The notes: generated by a model not told the origin, from the sequence alone. Positions 1 through 8,560 are shown, counted from the stretch's first letter. The stretch is DNA of 49,891 nt from Levilactobacillus tongjiangensis (GCF_003946345.1 NZ_RHNY01000019.1:1-49891); one strand, 5' to 3'. A program made the numbers and translations.

Positions 1-66
1 GGGGCAGTGTGCCCCTTTTATTATACAAAAAATTGGTGTTGATAGATTTCTCTATCAACACCAAAT
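1..66 (-). terminator. Two hairpins at the window edge
   Basis: GGGGCA at 1-6 pairs with TGCCCC at 10-15 and is followed by TTTTATTATA, which suits the end of a plus-strand gene lying left of the window. A second stem pairs 33-46 with 51-64 (TTGGTGTTGATAGA and its complement, loop TTTC). It is preceded on the plus strand by an A-run at 27-32, so it reads as an intrinsic terminator on the minus strand. The rest of 66-298 shows no gene; it is the upstream region of the first secreted-protein gene. Confidence 0.55.
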
Positions 67-298
67 ATCATAGAACCCTTTTTTGGGCTGCGCCGATTCG
101 TTTTTTACAATTGTTTTCATGAAATTAATTTAACATTTGCCGACATGCCTGACCGCAAAATCAATGTCAGCTTACTTGGAACCGCTACCATTCTTATTAA
201 AAAAATAATATTCCAATTGATGGTCGGAATCTTCTGCGATACACTTTATATGTTGAATAATTTCGAGAACAAGTTATTAGAAGGAAAGGAACGCATCC

Positions 299-1387
299 AT
301 GAAGTTTAGATATATTTGGTTGGTGTTACTGGTCGGGCTGGGGTTTAGTCTGGCGACCAGCGTGCCAGCTCATGCGTATAAAATCGTCCGTCAGCGGTCG
401 TCCGCTTTGAGTGTTGGTCGTTTACGGCGTGTTAATGATAGTGCCGTCCACTATACGGGGGTGCCCCGCCGGTATAGCCATGCCAAGCATTTACATAGCA
501 GTAACTTAATTAAGAGTATCAAGGGGGCTTCCGTTAAATTTAAGACGAAATACCTGCTGCCATACCCGGGCTACAAGCATCAAGCCTGGGGCAATCCTCA
601 GAGTATCGCCACTAGTGGGCGCTATTTGTACGTGGTTTATTGCCCAACCGCTTGGAAAAACAAGGGGCGAATCGTTCGGTATGATATGACAAAGTTGGAT
701 GGCTTGCGGGCCACACCACGTCAAGTTCAGAAGGCCTATTCTTCCAATGCTAAGAAGGAGCGGGCCATCCGGAAGGCCATTAAAGTGGGTCCCGTCTTCA
801 CGACCGGCCACGGTCAATCCCTGGCGTACAACTGGAAGAACCACCACTTGTACATGTGGTGTGACAAGGAATCGGCACCACGCCAGCCTATGAATCAGTA
901 TGGCTATATCAGTGAAATCAGTACCAGTAAGATGAAGGTGCTGCACAAGATTCGTTTCCGCTTGCGGAGCCACAAGTTCTCCGTCCCTGGTGGGCATGTT
1001 CTGACGTTTGACAAGTATGGGAACGCCTACTTCTGGTCTCGGCCATCCACGTATCGTGCTTATATTTACAAGGGCCGAATCTCACGGAATAAGGTTCATT
1101 TCCGCCTGACGCATCAGGTCTTATCGCACGGTCCCGGCACGCGGGTACAGAGCATGGGGTACAACCCCCACACGGGCAAACTCTATCTGGTATCTGATGG
1201 GTCGATTGCCAACCTGCCAGCTAAGAAGCTGAATGGGCACGGCCATCTGACGAAACGCAACGTTAAATGGAATAAGTTCTCGCCCCGTCGTGAACTGGAA
1301 GGCTTAACCTTCGCGCGCAACGGCCGAGCTTACCTCTTGAGTAACCATAATCCTGAGGTGCTGACGAGTAACCGCACCAGTTGGTAA
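299..1387 (+). CDS. Secreted Lactobacillus protein, paralogue 1
   Basis: A 362-residue protein with a clear signal peptide (hydrophobic residues 6-22, cleavage likely after AHA at about 26). The mature part is rich in aromatic and basic residues, with recurring YLYVVY, GHVLTFDKYG, KLYLVSDGS and AYLLSNH segments spaced like the blades of a beta-propeller. That fold is inference; I do not recognise a characterised family. The ATG is preceded by GAAAGGAA at a normal distance. It lies 85 bp upstream of a clear paralogue (1473-2564) sharing HQAWG-PQS, YLYVVYCPTAW, TTGHGQSLAY and VPGGHVL, so the pair arose by tandem duplication. It probably acts outside the cell or in the wall. Function unknown. 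Confidence 0.85.
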   Translation: MKFRYIWLVLLVGLGFSLATSVPAHAYKIVRQRSSALSVGRLRRVNDSAVHYTGVPRRYSHAKHLHSSNLIKSIKGASVKFKTKYLLPYPGYKHQAWGNPQSIATSGRYLYVVYCPTAWKNKGRIVRYDMTKLDGLRATPRQVQKAYSSNAKKERAIRKAIKVGPVFTTGHGQSLAYNWKNHHLYMWCDKESAPRQPMNQYGYISEISTSKMKVLHKIRFRLRSHKFSVPGGHVLTFDKYGNAYFWSRPSTYRAYIYKGRISRNKVHFRLTHQVLSHGPGTRVQSMGYNPHTGKLYLVSDGSIANLPAKKLNGHGHLTKRNVKWNKFSPRRELEGLTFARNGRAYLLSNHNPEVLTSNRTSW

Positions 1388-1415
1388 GTTTAAATCGTTA
1401 AAAGAGTTCTGAAGT

Positions 1416-1462
1416 CCCCCAATCTTTCGCACAGGTCTTATACTTGCGCAAAAGATTGGGGG
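1416..1462 (+). promoter_or_regulatory. Long hairpin carrying the ribosome site of the second paralogue
   Basis: CCCCCAATCTTT at 1416-1427 pairs perfectly with AAAGATTGGGGG at 1451-1462. The 3' arm ends in GGGGGA, the best-placed Shine-Dalgarno sequence for the ATG at 1473 (about 9 bases away). There is no T-run, so it is not a terminator. It could hide the ribosome site or protect or process the mRNA between the two paralogues. Confidence 0.55.
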
Positions 1463-1472
1463 ATGAGGGATT

Positions 1473-2564
1473 ATGAGAACAATTCATTTAGCTGAGGCAC
1501 TAATCCTTAGTCTGGGCCTCGGCCTAGCTGCGACGGTGCCAGTCCACGCGGCCACGACCGTCAAACAAACTTCGGCAGCCTTAGTCACGTCTAAGCGCAT
1601 GACCACGTTGAATGATCGTCAAGTACATTACGTACCCGTGCCCAATAGTTATGCCGACGCAGCTCACCCACAAGGCGTGAATACCATTGCCAGTGACCGG
1701 GGTAGCGCGGTGACGTTTAAGACGAAATACTTGTTGCCGATTCCGGGCTATCAACATCAGGCCTGGGGCGATCCCCAGAGCTCGGCGGTCGTGGGACACT
1801 ACCTCTATGTCGTGTACTGTCCGACGGCTTGGCACAACCGTGGGCGCATCGTCCGGTTTAATTTACAGACATTGGCTGACCTGAAAGTAACTCCGCGACA
1901 GTTACAGATGGTGTACACGAACGCTGCGGCACAGTCGGCGCAAGAGATGATGATTCGTTCTGCTATCAAGGTGGGGCCAGCCTTTACGACCGGTCACGGC
2001 CAATCGTTAGCCTACGACTGGCACAACCATCAATTCTATATGTGGTGTGACCGTGAGTCTGCTCCTCGTATCAACATGAGTCAGTACGGGGTCTTACAAC
2101 AAATTAGTGCGACGTCCTTACAGCCAGTTCACCGGATTCAATTTCGGTTGAAGGCAAAGCACTTTGCGGTCCCTGGTGGCCACGTGTTAGCCTTTGACAA
2201 GGCGGGCTATGCCTACTTTTGGACGCGTCCCCGGGCAAATGAAGTTTATATTTATCAAGGGAACATTCACCGAGATCACGTTAGCTTCCGGCTGACGAAG
2301 CAGATTTTGGCGCACGGTCCTGGAACCTGTGTCCAGAGTATGGCGTACAATCCCAACAATGGGCGGCTATATCTGGTGGCGGATGACTCAATTGCCAGTT
2401 TGCCGGCTAAAAAGATCGAACACCTCAGCAGTGGGGATGTTAAGTGGACTGGTTTCGCTTCACGCCGGGAGTTTGAGGGATTGACCTTCGGAAATGATGG
2501 TCAGGCTTATCTGATGAGTAACCACCAGCCGGAAATTTTGGTTGGTAATTCGTTAAATTGGTAG
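1473..2564 (+). CDS. Secreted Lactobacillus protein, paralogue 2
   Basis: A 363-residue secreted protein, paralogous over its whole length to the preceding gene. The signal peptide spans residues 1-26, with likely cleavage after VHA. It shares the blocks YLLP-PGY-HQAWG, YLYVVYCPTAW, TTGHGQSLAYDW, MWCD-ESAPR, VPGGHVLAFDK, HGPGT-VQSM and EGLTF, and the same end (LSNH/MSNH...NW). The shared blocks include single C and W residues that may hold the fold. No catalytic motif is recognised. The gap to its paralogue is filled by a perfect 12-bp stem covering the ribosome site, so expression of the second copy may be tuned separately. Function unknown; a beta-propeller-like secreted protein is the best structural guess. 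Confidence 0.85.
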   Translation: MRTIHLAEALILSLGLGLAATVPVHAATTVKQTSAALVTSKRMTTLNDRQVHYVPVPNSYADAAHPQGVNTIASDRGSAVTFKTKYLLPIPGYQHQAWGDPQSSAVVGHYLYVVYCPTAWHNRGRIVRFNLQTLADLKVTPRQLQMVYTNAAAQSAQEMMIRSAIKVGPAFTTGHGQSLAYDWHNHQFYMWCDRESAPRINMSQYGVLQQISATSLQPVHRIQFRLKAKHFAVPGGHVLAFDKAGYAYFWTRPRANEVYIYQGNIHRDHVSFRLTKQILAHGPGTCVQSMAYNPNNGRLYLVADDSIASLPAKKIEHLSSGDVKWTGFASRREFEGLTFGNDGQAYLMSNHQPEILVGNSLNW

Positions 2565-2702
2565 AAGATTAAAGAGGCGTTGCTAGTGGTGGCCATTTGA
2601 TGGCGGACTGCTGGCAATGTTTTTTTGGTGGTTTTGATGATGTCGTTCTGGAAAAAGGGAATTAGGCTTTCCAAAGGGTAGAAATTGATTGAAAAATAAA
2701 TT

Positions 2703-2735
2703 GACCGTGAATTCGCTGGCGTTCACGGCCTTTTT
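2703..2735 (+). terminator. Intrinsic terminator after the paralogue pair
   Basis: GACCGTGAA pairs with TTCACGGCC around a 10-base loop and is followed by TTTTTG. It sits about 140 bp after the stop at 2564. The 2565-2702 stretch holds no gene I can support. Confidence 0.7.
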
Positions 2736-2784
2736 GATACCGTCAAATTGGCGATGAAACCGCTGCCATAAATTCAGCAATGTA

Positions 2785-2840
2785 GATAACACTATATTTA
2801 TTGTTGCCTATTCACTAAAATTACGCTATGCTGTGTCTAA
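2785..2840 (+). promoter_or_regulatory. Promoter for the toxin-antitoxin operon
   Basis: TTGCCT (2804-2809) and TATGCT (2827-2832) are 17 bases apart, a good vegetative promoter. Transcription would start near 2840 and give a leader of about 160 bases before the antitoxin gene; that leader holds a possible 36-codon ORF. Confidence 0.5.
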
Positions 2841-2868
2841 TCTCTTTTGTGGGGGGAAGAAACGGACT

Positions 2869-2979
2869 TGAAGAAACCAAAAATGTATCGCCAAGGGTCA
2901 CGTTCAATTTGGCTGATACTCACGCAACTCGCTGTGGTCGAAAGCATGGCCTGGCACCGAAGAACGGGTATCTGGTAAG
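2869..2979 (+). CDS. Possible 36-residue leader peptide before the TA pair
   Basis: A TTG codon at 2869, preceded by a G-rich stretch (GGGGGGAAG), opens a 36-codon frame (starting KKPKMYRQGSRS after the initiator) that stops at 2977-2979, 23 bp before the antitoxin start. It is basic with a short hydrophobic middle (IWLILTQLAVV). It lies inside the predicted TA transcript. The start codon is weak and no homologue is known to me, so it could equally be noncoding leader. Confidence 0.25.
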
Positions 2980-3002
2980 GTTTGACTAGAGGAGGAGCTT
3001 AA

Positions 3003-3281
3003 GTGAACGCAACAACTTTTGCACGTTTTCGTAAGGAAATGAAACGGTTCATGGACCAAGCGACAAACGACTACGAAGCCATTATTATCACGCGAAAAAA
3101 TAAGAGTAACGCCGTCTTGATTTCGGTCGAAGAGTACAACAATCTGTTGGAAAGTCGTTACGTCCTGAATAAGCCAGAAAATCTGGCCTGGCTACAAGAA
3201 TCTTTGATTCAGGTCAACGCCGGTAAGGTGGCAACGCATACCTTACTGACTGAGCAGGAGGTGGCTGAACAGGATGAATAG
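3003..3281 (+). CDS. yefM: Type II antitoxin, YefM/Phd family
   Basis: A 92-residue protein starting at GTG behind AGAGGAGGAG. It has the YefM/Phd pattern: an N-terminal DNA-binding half with the VLISVEEYNNLLES motif at residues 38-51 and an acidic C-terminal tail (LTEQEVAEQDE) that would wrap the toxin. Antitoxins of this family neutralise a YoeB-type ribosome-dependent mRNA endonuclease and repress their own operon together with it. It overlaps the toxin gene by 8 bp, the usual translational coupling. It is somewhat longer than many YefM proteins (about 83-90 residues). Confidence 0.88.
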   Translation: MNATTFARFRKEMKRFMDQATNDYEAIIITRKNKSNAVLISVEEYNNLLESRYVLNKPENLAWLQESLIQVNAGKVATHTLLTEQEVAEQDE

Positions 3282-3531
3282 TTTGTTCACCACGAATGCG
3301 TGGTCCGACTATGTAGCCTTACAACGGGCTGACTTGGGATTGTTGCTACGGGTCAACGACTTACTGACCGCTATCATGGAGAACCCAACTAAGGGGCCGG
3401 GACAACCGGAAGCCCTGCATGGCGTCTTTGGGGGATGCTGGACACGACGAATCGATGCGCGTCATCGCTTGATTTACCGTGTCGAAGGGCAAACGGTCAT
3501 CGTGCTTTCCTGCCGAGACCACGCGGCGTAG
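3274..3531 (+). CDS. yoeB: Type II toxin, YoeB/RelE-fold mRNA endonuclease
   Basis: 85 residues, the usual size of YoeB. The C-terminal half has the family signature: PEALHGVFGGCWTRRID-RHRLIYRV followed by IVLSCRDH. In YoeB a Glu, an Arg and a C-terminal His form the active site that cleaves mRNA in the ribosomal A site; the corresponding E (PEAL), R (TRRID/RHRL) and H (CRDH) are all present. The usual terminal Tyr after the His is replaced by Ala-Ala, so activity may be reduced. The gene overlaps its antitoxin gene and is followed by a strong bidirectional terminator. Confidence 0.88.
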   Translation: MNSLFTTNAWSDYVALQRADLGLLLRVNDLLTAIMENPTKGPGQPEALHGVFGGCWTRRIDARHRLIYRVEGQTVIVLSCRDHAA

Positions 3532-3554
3532 GAAATTCAATGTCTAGAATTAAG

Positions 3555-3594
3555 AAATACCTCACCAACTTCTTTGCGTTGGTGAGGTATTTTT
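3555..3594. terminator. Bidirectional terminator between yoeB and a secreted-protein gene
   Basis: AAATACCTCACCAAC pairs with GTTGGTGAGGTATTT around a short loop. T-runs on both strands suit the convergent neighbours ending at 3531 and 3598. Confidence 0.85.
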
Positions 3595-3597
3595 AGG

Positions 3598-4083
3598 CTA
3601 ACGGCCAATCTTATTCATATAGTCGGCCCCATCATATTGATAGGAGTAGTTGTGAGCAAGCTTGGTACGGGTATAAGCTTGGAAATAGCCCATGTTGTAA
3701 TAAGACTTCATAATTCGTTTACCGTGAACCTTTTTCTTAGACAGCCAAAAGTTTCCCATGGTCTGGTAGCCATACTTATACTTACCATTTAGAAGGTAGT
3801 TGACGCCACCATTACCTTTCTTGTATTTTTTAACAAAAAGTCGTTGTGATCCCTTTTTCTTCGTGGAATACAACGCTTTTCCGTTATATATAACTTTATA
3901 CTTCGTAATTTTGATCTTTGTCCATTTATGATGACCTTGATATTGGTACCACGTGCCCCGTAATTCCGTTGGGGTTTGTGAATGCCCCTTGTATTTGGCG
4001 TGGGCGGTCACCGATGATCCTGGGCCAATGAGTAAGCCGAGGGCCAACAGGGTGGCAATTAGTAGGCGCTGTCTGAGTTGCAT
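3598..4083 (-). CDS. Small secreted basic protein with LRGTWY motif
   Basis: The start is set at the ATG at 4083 (MQLRQRLL), behind GGAGATGGAG, rather than an upstream in-frame start; this gives 161 residues. The signal peptide has a hydrophobic core LLIATLLALGLLIG and ends near VTAHA. The mature protein opens with TELRGTWYQYQGHHKW and is Lys/Tyr-rich, with KITKYKVIYNGK and GYQTMGNFWLSKKK segments. The LRG-W opening recurs in the secreted protein at 28643-29092 (SLRGHWRLYDKG), so both belong to a Lactobacillus family of short extracellular beta-strand proteins. Function unknown. It stands alone on the minus strand. Confidence 0.82.
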   Translation of the reverse strand: MQLRQRLLIATLLALGLLIGPGSSVTAHAKYKGHSQTPTELRGTWYQYQGHHKWTKIKITKYKVIYNGKALYSTKKKGSQRLFVKKYKKGNGGVNYLLNGKYKYGYQTMGNFWLSKKKVHGKRIMKSYYNMGYFQAYTRTKLAHNYSYQYDGADYMNKIGR

Positions 4084-4295
4084 GACTCCATCTCCAATTA
4101 CTATGTATTTTGACACGCCTTTAGTATACGCCGGGAGAACGGGTATTTGTACGCACTTTTCGTGACTAGTGGGGGAGGTAGCTTAACGGACTACTTGACC
4201 AATCTAAAGAATAATTTATAAGACGTCAGGGCTAATCTTGCCTCGGAAACTCGTATAATGGGAATAAATATGTGAAGTCGGGGAGAGGTGGCACC

Positions 4296-5609
4296 ATGGA
4301 ACAATGGCGACCTTTAGGAAGATTATGGCGATTCAATCAACGGGTGAGCCGATGGCGGGCGGCACGGGCAATCAAAGAAGCCCTACGCATCGCATATCCG
4401 TTTGTCTTAGTCATGACAGCAATCGACGTTATCGGTCAGAGCTTTTTAGCCAGTAATGGGTTCTTTTTTCAAATCTATCACGTGGGTGACTGGTTGCCTG
4501 GATTAGAATTGTGGCAACAATTAATTCAGGTTGCCAGCACCGTGATCAACGGTGTAGTGGCCGTGATTATTGCCTTCACTACCGGTCGGTATTTGGCCAA
4601 GACTTATCGTGGTGATGGACAGGCCATCGGTGTCATGAGTGCACTGGCGTTTTTAACGTTGAACGTGAATTATGATGCATTAGAACAGGTCAATCGTACT
4701 ACCGGTGAGGGCATGTCTAAATTTATGGAGCCCAACTTGGGACCACAAGGGATTTTCTTAGGTATCGTAGTTGGACTGTGCGTTGGCTGGTTTGCCACGC
4801 ACCTCATGCAGTGGTTGACGCGTTGGCAATTGAAACATCCGCGCTACCAGCTATCATGGACTGGTCGGGTTGCCTGGCCGTTGACCGTGGTGTTGATCGT
4901 TACCATCGGCATTGGTTATGGGTTGAGCTGGCTAACTGCTGGCGGGTTAAACGGCTTGGTTTACCAGGGCCTGAGTGAACTGGTGGCCAATCCAGGTCAT
5001 CGGGGCTTCGTCATTCTGGGCGTGACGGTTTTAAACAACCTGTTGTGGTGGCTGGGTTTAATTGGGCCCGTCTCGTTGACCGGTAACAGCGCGGTGACGT
5101 CGCTGCAAAACTTAGCCTACGCAGTCCAACACGGTTCCGGGTGGGGTGCACCTAATCCAGTAACGCTACATACTTTGGGCGACGCCTACGCCAACTTTGG
5201 GGGCGCGGGCATGACGCTGGCGCTACTGATTGCTATTTGGATTGGGTCTAAACAAGTCAGTTACCGGCGAATCGCCAACCAGACTTTTCTACCCAATTTA
5301 GTGAATTTGAATGAGCCAACTCTGCTAGGATTGCCGTTACTTTATAATCCAGTTTTGTTGATTCCATTTGTTGTGGCTCCAGCGGTTAACGTGGTGGTGG
5401 CCTGGTCAGCAATTACGCTCAAGCTGGTACCACCGATCGTCTATCCGGTCCCGAGTACCACACCAGGTCCTCTAATTGCTTACGTGGGGACTGGTGGTGA
5501 CTGGCGGGCACTGGCCTTAAGTCTGATTTGTTTGGGCATATCTGTGCTAGTTTATTTGCCATTTGTTCGCTTGTTAAACGACCAAGGGGGTGCGAACCAT
5601 GGGGCATAA
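4296..5609 (+). CDS. PTS EIIC-type sugar permease, stand-alone
   Basis: A membrane protein of 437 residues. The ATG at 4296 follows GGGGAGAGGTGGCACC and is preferred to the upstream in-frame GTG at 4272. About ten hydrophobic segments are visible. Near residue 350 lies NEPTLLGLPLLYNPVLLIPFV, the NEP-containing motif of the lactose/cellobiose (Lac/Glucitol superfamily) EIIC proteins, with the final PGPL...GGDWRAL loop also typical. EIIC proteins move and bind the sugar while EIIA and EIIB phosphorylate it; no EIIA or EIIB gene lies nearby, so it must use partners made elsewhere or be a sensor. It overlaps the next gene by 11 bp, suggesting joint translation with a DUF915 hydrolase. Confidence 0.82.
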   Translation: MEQWRPLGRLWRFNQRVSRWRAARAIKEALRIAYPFVLVMTAIDVIGQSFLASNGFFFQIYHVGDWLPGLELWQQLIQVASTVINGVVAVIIAFTTGRYLAKTYRGDGQAIGVMSALAFLTLNVNYDALEQVNRTTGEGMSKFMEPNLGPQGIFLGIVVGLCVGWFATHLMQWLTRWQLKHPRYQLSWTGRVAWPLTVVLIVTIGIGYGLSWLTAGGLNGLVYQGLSELVANPGHRGFVILGVTVLNNLLWWLGLIGPVSLTGNSAVTSLQNLAYAVQHGSGWGAPNPVTLHTLGDAYANFGGAGMTLALLIAIWIGSKQVSYRRIANQTFLPNLVNLNEPTLLGLPLLYNPVLLIPFVVAPAVNVVVAWSAITLKLVPPIVYPVPSTTPGPLIAYVGTGGDWRALALSLICLGISVLVYLPFVRLLNDQGGANHGA

Positions 5610-6489
5610 ATGGTGGTATTGGGTGCTGGGTGTCCTGGTCATTCTGGCCATCTTTGTCCCCAGCACAGCTTGGATGCGGCAACGAACGACGCATTATCGT
5701 ACGCAGTATAAGACGGCCCTGAATCCGACCATTATGGTACCAGGTTCTAGTGCCAGTCAGGACCGGTTCGATGCGTTGATTAAGGAGTTACGTAAAGAGA
5801 CCAAGGTACGGCATAGTGTTTTGAAGGTTCAGGTGGAAACGAATGGTCACGTTACTTACACGGGATCGATTCGACAGGGAGATAATCACCCCTTTATTGT
5901 GATTGCCTTTGATAATAATCAGGACGGGGTCACGAACATTAATAAGCAGGCTAAGTGGTTGAATATTGCCTTTAAGGAACTAGTAAAGACGTATCATTTC
6001 AATCATTTCTCAGCGATGGGTCACTCTAATGGTGGGTTGATTCTGAGCCTATTTTTAGAAAAATACTTCGGGGAGACTCAGCACGTCAGTATCGACCGGT
6101 TGATGACGATTGCGACGCCATACAATATGGAATCCGATAGCACAACGCAACAGACGACCATGTTGAAAGAGTTGATTGCGGGGCGGCAAAAGTTACCGAA
6201 AAAACTGACGGTTTATTCCGTTGCGGGGACTGAAAACTATTCGAGTGACGGAACGGTTCCAGCTAATAGCGTAAACCAGGGAAAGTATGTGTTCCAAAAT
6301 CAAGTGGCCCACTACACCCAAATTACGGTAACTGGGGATGAAACCAGTCACTCCGACTTGCCGCAGAATAAGCAAATTGTTTTGTTGATTCGTCAGTACC
6401 TCCTGCAAGAAAATTTACCGGCAGACCAACGACAGCAAAATCAGCAGGCTAAACGGCGAGCTTTGAACGGAGAAGCGACGCAACCGTGA
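5599..6489 (+). CDS. DUF915-type alpha/beta hydrolase, membrane-anchored
   Basis: The ATG at 5599 follows AAGGGGG and is chosen over the GTG at 5590, giving 296 residues. An N-terminal hydrophobic segment (WYWVLGVLVILAIFV, residues 5-20) anchors or exports it. MVPGSSASQDRF and the nucleophile elbow MGHSNGG mark the DUF915 alpha/beta-hydrolase family common in lactic acid bacteria; a downstream Asp (near GTENYSSDGTVP) and His (TSHSDLPQN) complete a plausible Ser-Asp-His triad. The substrate is unknown. A paralogue lies at 39282-40112. The overlap with the EIIC-like permease gene shows co-translation, but I know no functional link. Confidence 0.83.
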   Translation: MGHKWWYWVLGVLVILAIFVPSTAWMRQRTTHYRTQYKTALNPTIMVPGSSASQDRFDALIKELRKETKVRHSVLKVQVETNGHVTYTGSIRQGDNHPFIVIAFDNNQDGVTNINKQAKWLNIAFKELVKTYHFNHFSAMGHSNGGLILSLFLEKYFGETQHVSIDRLMTIATPYNMESDSTTQQTTMLKELIAGRQKLPKKLTVYSVAGTENYSSDGTVPANSVNQGKYVFQNQVAHYTQITVTGDETSHSDLPQNKQIVLLIRQYLLQENLPADQRQQNQQAKRRALNGEATQP

Positions 6490-6534
6490 GATCATTTCTG
6501 CTATAATTGGTGGAAACGGTGGGAGGTCTTGTTT

Positions 6535-7392
6535 GTGAATTTTCGCCAACTTGAATACTTTTTGGCAGTTGCTAATGCGGGCCAAATCACGGCGGCTGCT
6601 CAACAGTTGCATATGGCACAGCCGCCGTTGAGTTATCAGCTGAAACAGCTGGAAAGTGAATTGGGGGTCACGCTGTTGAATCGTTCGGCAACGGGTACCA
6701 CGTTGACCCCCGCCGGCCAGCTGTTACGAGACTATGCGCAACAATTGGTTGATTTACGGGATCGGGCTGACGCACAGGTCCGTTCACTGGGCCAAGGCCT
6801 AGCGGGTACGTTGTCCGTTGGTGTTATTTCGTCGTCGATCGGCGCAACGCCAAATGCTAAATTGCGGACGCTGACGCGGCATTACCCCAAAATTCAGATT
6901 CGGTTGTTTGAGGACAACACTTACGGTCTGATTGACCGACTGGCGAAGCATCTGATTGATGTAGCCATTGTGCGGACGCCATTCACAGCACCAGGCCTGA
7001 CCAGCAAAGAGTTGGCTACGGAATCGATGGTGGCTGTCGTCCCACAAAAGTACGATCACTTTGCGGCAGCTACCTTGAAGGTGGAAGATCTCGAGAGTGT
7101 GCCACTGATTATCTATCGGCGGTTTGAACAACTATTTGAAACGACTTTTAGTCAAAAGGGAATGGCACCGTTTATCGCCTGTACCTGTGATGATGCGCGG
7201 ACGGCTGTTCAGTGGGCTGAAGCGCGAATGGGGGTGGCCATCGTGCCGCACTCAGTAGCCGAGCAGGTCAGCGGACCACAGACTAGTGTTCGGCCGATTC
7301 GGTATCAGCCGTGGCGGACCACGTTAAAGCTGGTGTGGCCAGCAGAGATTGCGCCGAGTCCACTATTACAACGTTTTATTGATAGCTATTAG
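6535..7392 (+). CDS. LysR-family transcriptional regulator
   Basis: The GTG at 6535 (MNFRQLEYF) sits 8 bases after GGGAGGT and is preferred to the upstream TTG at 6529; 285 residues. The N-terminal winged helix is canonical for LysR regulators: FRQLEYFLAVANAGQITAAA, then QLHMAQPPLSYQLKQLE as recognition helix, then LGVTLLNR. The C-terminal part is a two-lobed effector-binding domain (LSVGVISSS, DVAIVRTPF, GVAIVPHS). LysR proteins usually control a nearby divergent gene, but here the upstream gene is co-oriented and the downstream TSUP gene follows a strong terminator, so the target is not evident. The effector is unknown. Confidence 0.9.
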   Translation: MNFRQLEYFLAVANAGQITAAAQQLHMAQPPLSYQLKQLESELGVTLLNRSATGTTLTPAGQLLRDYAQQLVDLRDRADAQVRSLGQGLAGTLSVGVISSSIGATPNAKLRTLTRHYPKIQIRLFEDNTYGLIDRLAKHLIDVAIVRTPFTAPGLTSKELATESMVAVVPQKYDHFAAATLKVEDLESVPLIIYRRFEQLFETTFSQKGMAPFIACTCDDARTAVQWAEARMGVAIVPHSVAEQVSGPQTSVRPIRYQPWRTTLKLVWPAEIAPSPLLQRFIDSY

Positions 7393-7413
7393 GCATATTG
7401 TAAATACAAATTA

Positions 7414-7462
7414 GGCGGCTCTGCCATATATTTTTTATATGGCAGAGCCGCCGTTTATTTTT
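7414..7462 (+). terminator. Strong terminator after the LysR gene
   Basis: A perfect 17-bp stem (GGCGGCTCTGCCATATA with its complement), T-rich loop, followed by GTTTATTTTTA. Confidence 0.9.
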
Positions 7463-7714
7463 AGTCACAAATGCCGTTATAGCGGGAATAAGCAGCCAAT
7501 CAATTTGGAAGGGTGGGCCGTGGCAGGAACGCGTTACTTTGTGGATAATCAAACAAAGGTCGGATTTTCGGGATTAAATACCAGAATTATAGGAACTGCA
7601 TTTGTGAATTAAGTTCATTTTTAACTCATTGCGAGGGCTGACCAACTTGCCACGAGCCTCGTAAAAGTTGATAATCAAAGACGACATTGGGAATTGGTTA
7701 GGAGGTAAAAAATT
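7463..7714 (+). other. Leader and upstream region of the TSUP gene
   Basis: A gene-free stretch. It holds a possible hairpin (GAGGGCT and AGCCTC around 7631-7662) and ends in the AGGAGG ribosome site of the next gene. I see no recognised riboswitch and no family I copy. Confidence 0.3.
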
Positions 7715-8560
7715 ATGATTAATACAGCATTAATCATGTTAGGCGTGGGTATCTTTGCCGGTATCGCAGGGTCAATCCTGGGAATTGGTGGGGGGATGAT
7801 TATCACGCCGATCTTAACCCTTGGGATGGGGTTAAATATTAAATATGCAATTGGGGCCAGCATCATCGCGGTGATTGCGACGAGTTCGGGCTCAACCATC
7901 GCTTACTTACGGGACAACGTGTTGAACTTACGGGTGGCCATGTTTTTGGAAATTGCGACCACCACGGGTGCCATCGTGGGTGCTTTGTTGACTGGGGTCT
8001 TGGACCCCAAGTACTTGTACCTGTTATTCGGGTGCCTACTGGTCTTCTCTGGGTGGAACATGTACCGGAAGCTCCGGCGGGGGCAAGAGGTTCTACAACG
8101 TGTAGAACCGGATAAAATTGCCGCTAAGCTTAAGCTGAACGGTAGCTACTACGACAAGGCCGAACAGAAGAGCATTGATTACCAAGTTGAAAATGTGCCG
8201 GCTGGCTTTTCCGTTATGTTTGGCGCCGGCGTGGCTAGTGGACTTCTTGGAATTGGTTCCGGGGCGTTCAAAGTCATGGCCATGGATACCTTTATGAAAA
8301 TGCCGTTAAAGCCCTCCAGTTCAACATCCAACTTGATGATGGGGGTTACGGCGGCGGCTAGTGCGACCGTGTACTTCTTCAATGGCGCTATTTTACCAGG
8401 AATTGCCGTGCCAATGGCTTTGGGGATTTTAGTTGGTGCCGTGGTTGGGTCCCGGATCATGCAGGTTTTGCCAGCTCGCTGGATTCGTATCGTGTTTATT
8501 CCCATTATTTTGTACATCGGGTTTCAAATGTTGTTTAAAGGATTGGGGGTTCACTTCTAA
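7715..8560 (+). CDS. TSUP-family (TauE/SafE-like) membrane transporter
   Basis: 281 residues with about eight hydrophobic segments and the TauE/SafE (TSUP) signature GIFAGIAGSILGIGGGMIITP near the N-terminus, repeated in the second half as GAGVASGLLGIGSGAFKVMA. This internal duplication is the family hallmark. Family members export sulfite, sulfoacetate or other organosulfur anions; the substrate here cannot be told. The ATG follows AGGAGG. The stop codon overlaps the start of the DUF1634 gene (TAATG), a pairing common in lactobacilli that implies the two membrane proteins work together. Confidence 0.9.
   Translation: MINTALIMLGVGIFAGIAGSILGIGGGMIITPILTLGMGLNIKYAIGASIIAVIATSSGSTIAYLRDNVLNLRVAMFLEIATTTGAIVGALLTGVLDPKYLYLLFGCLLVFSGWNMYRKLRRGQEVLQRVEPDKIAAKLKLNGSYYDKAEQKSIDYQVENVPAGFSVMFGAGVASGLLGIGSGAFKVMAMDTFMKMPLKPSSSTSNLMMGVTAAASATVYFFNGAILPGIAVPMALGILVGAVVGSRIMQVLPARWIRIVFIPIILYIGFQMLFKGLGVHF

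Noticed and set aside
506-997. Long minus-strand frame inside the first secreted-protein gene
   Set aside because: Shadow frame: opposite to a gene with signal peptide, ribosome site and paralogue; its product has no recognisable features.
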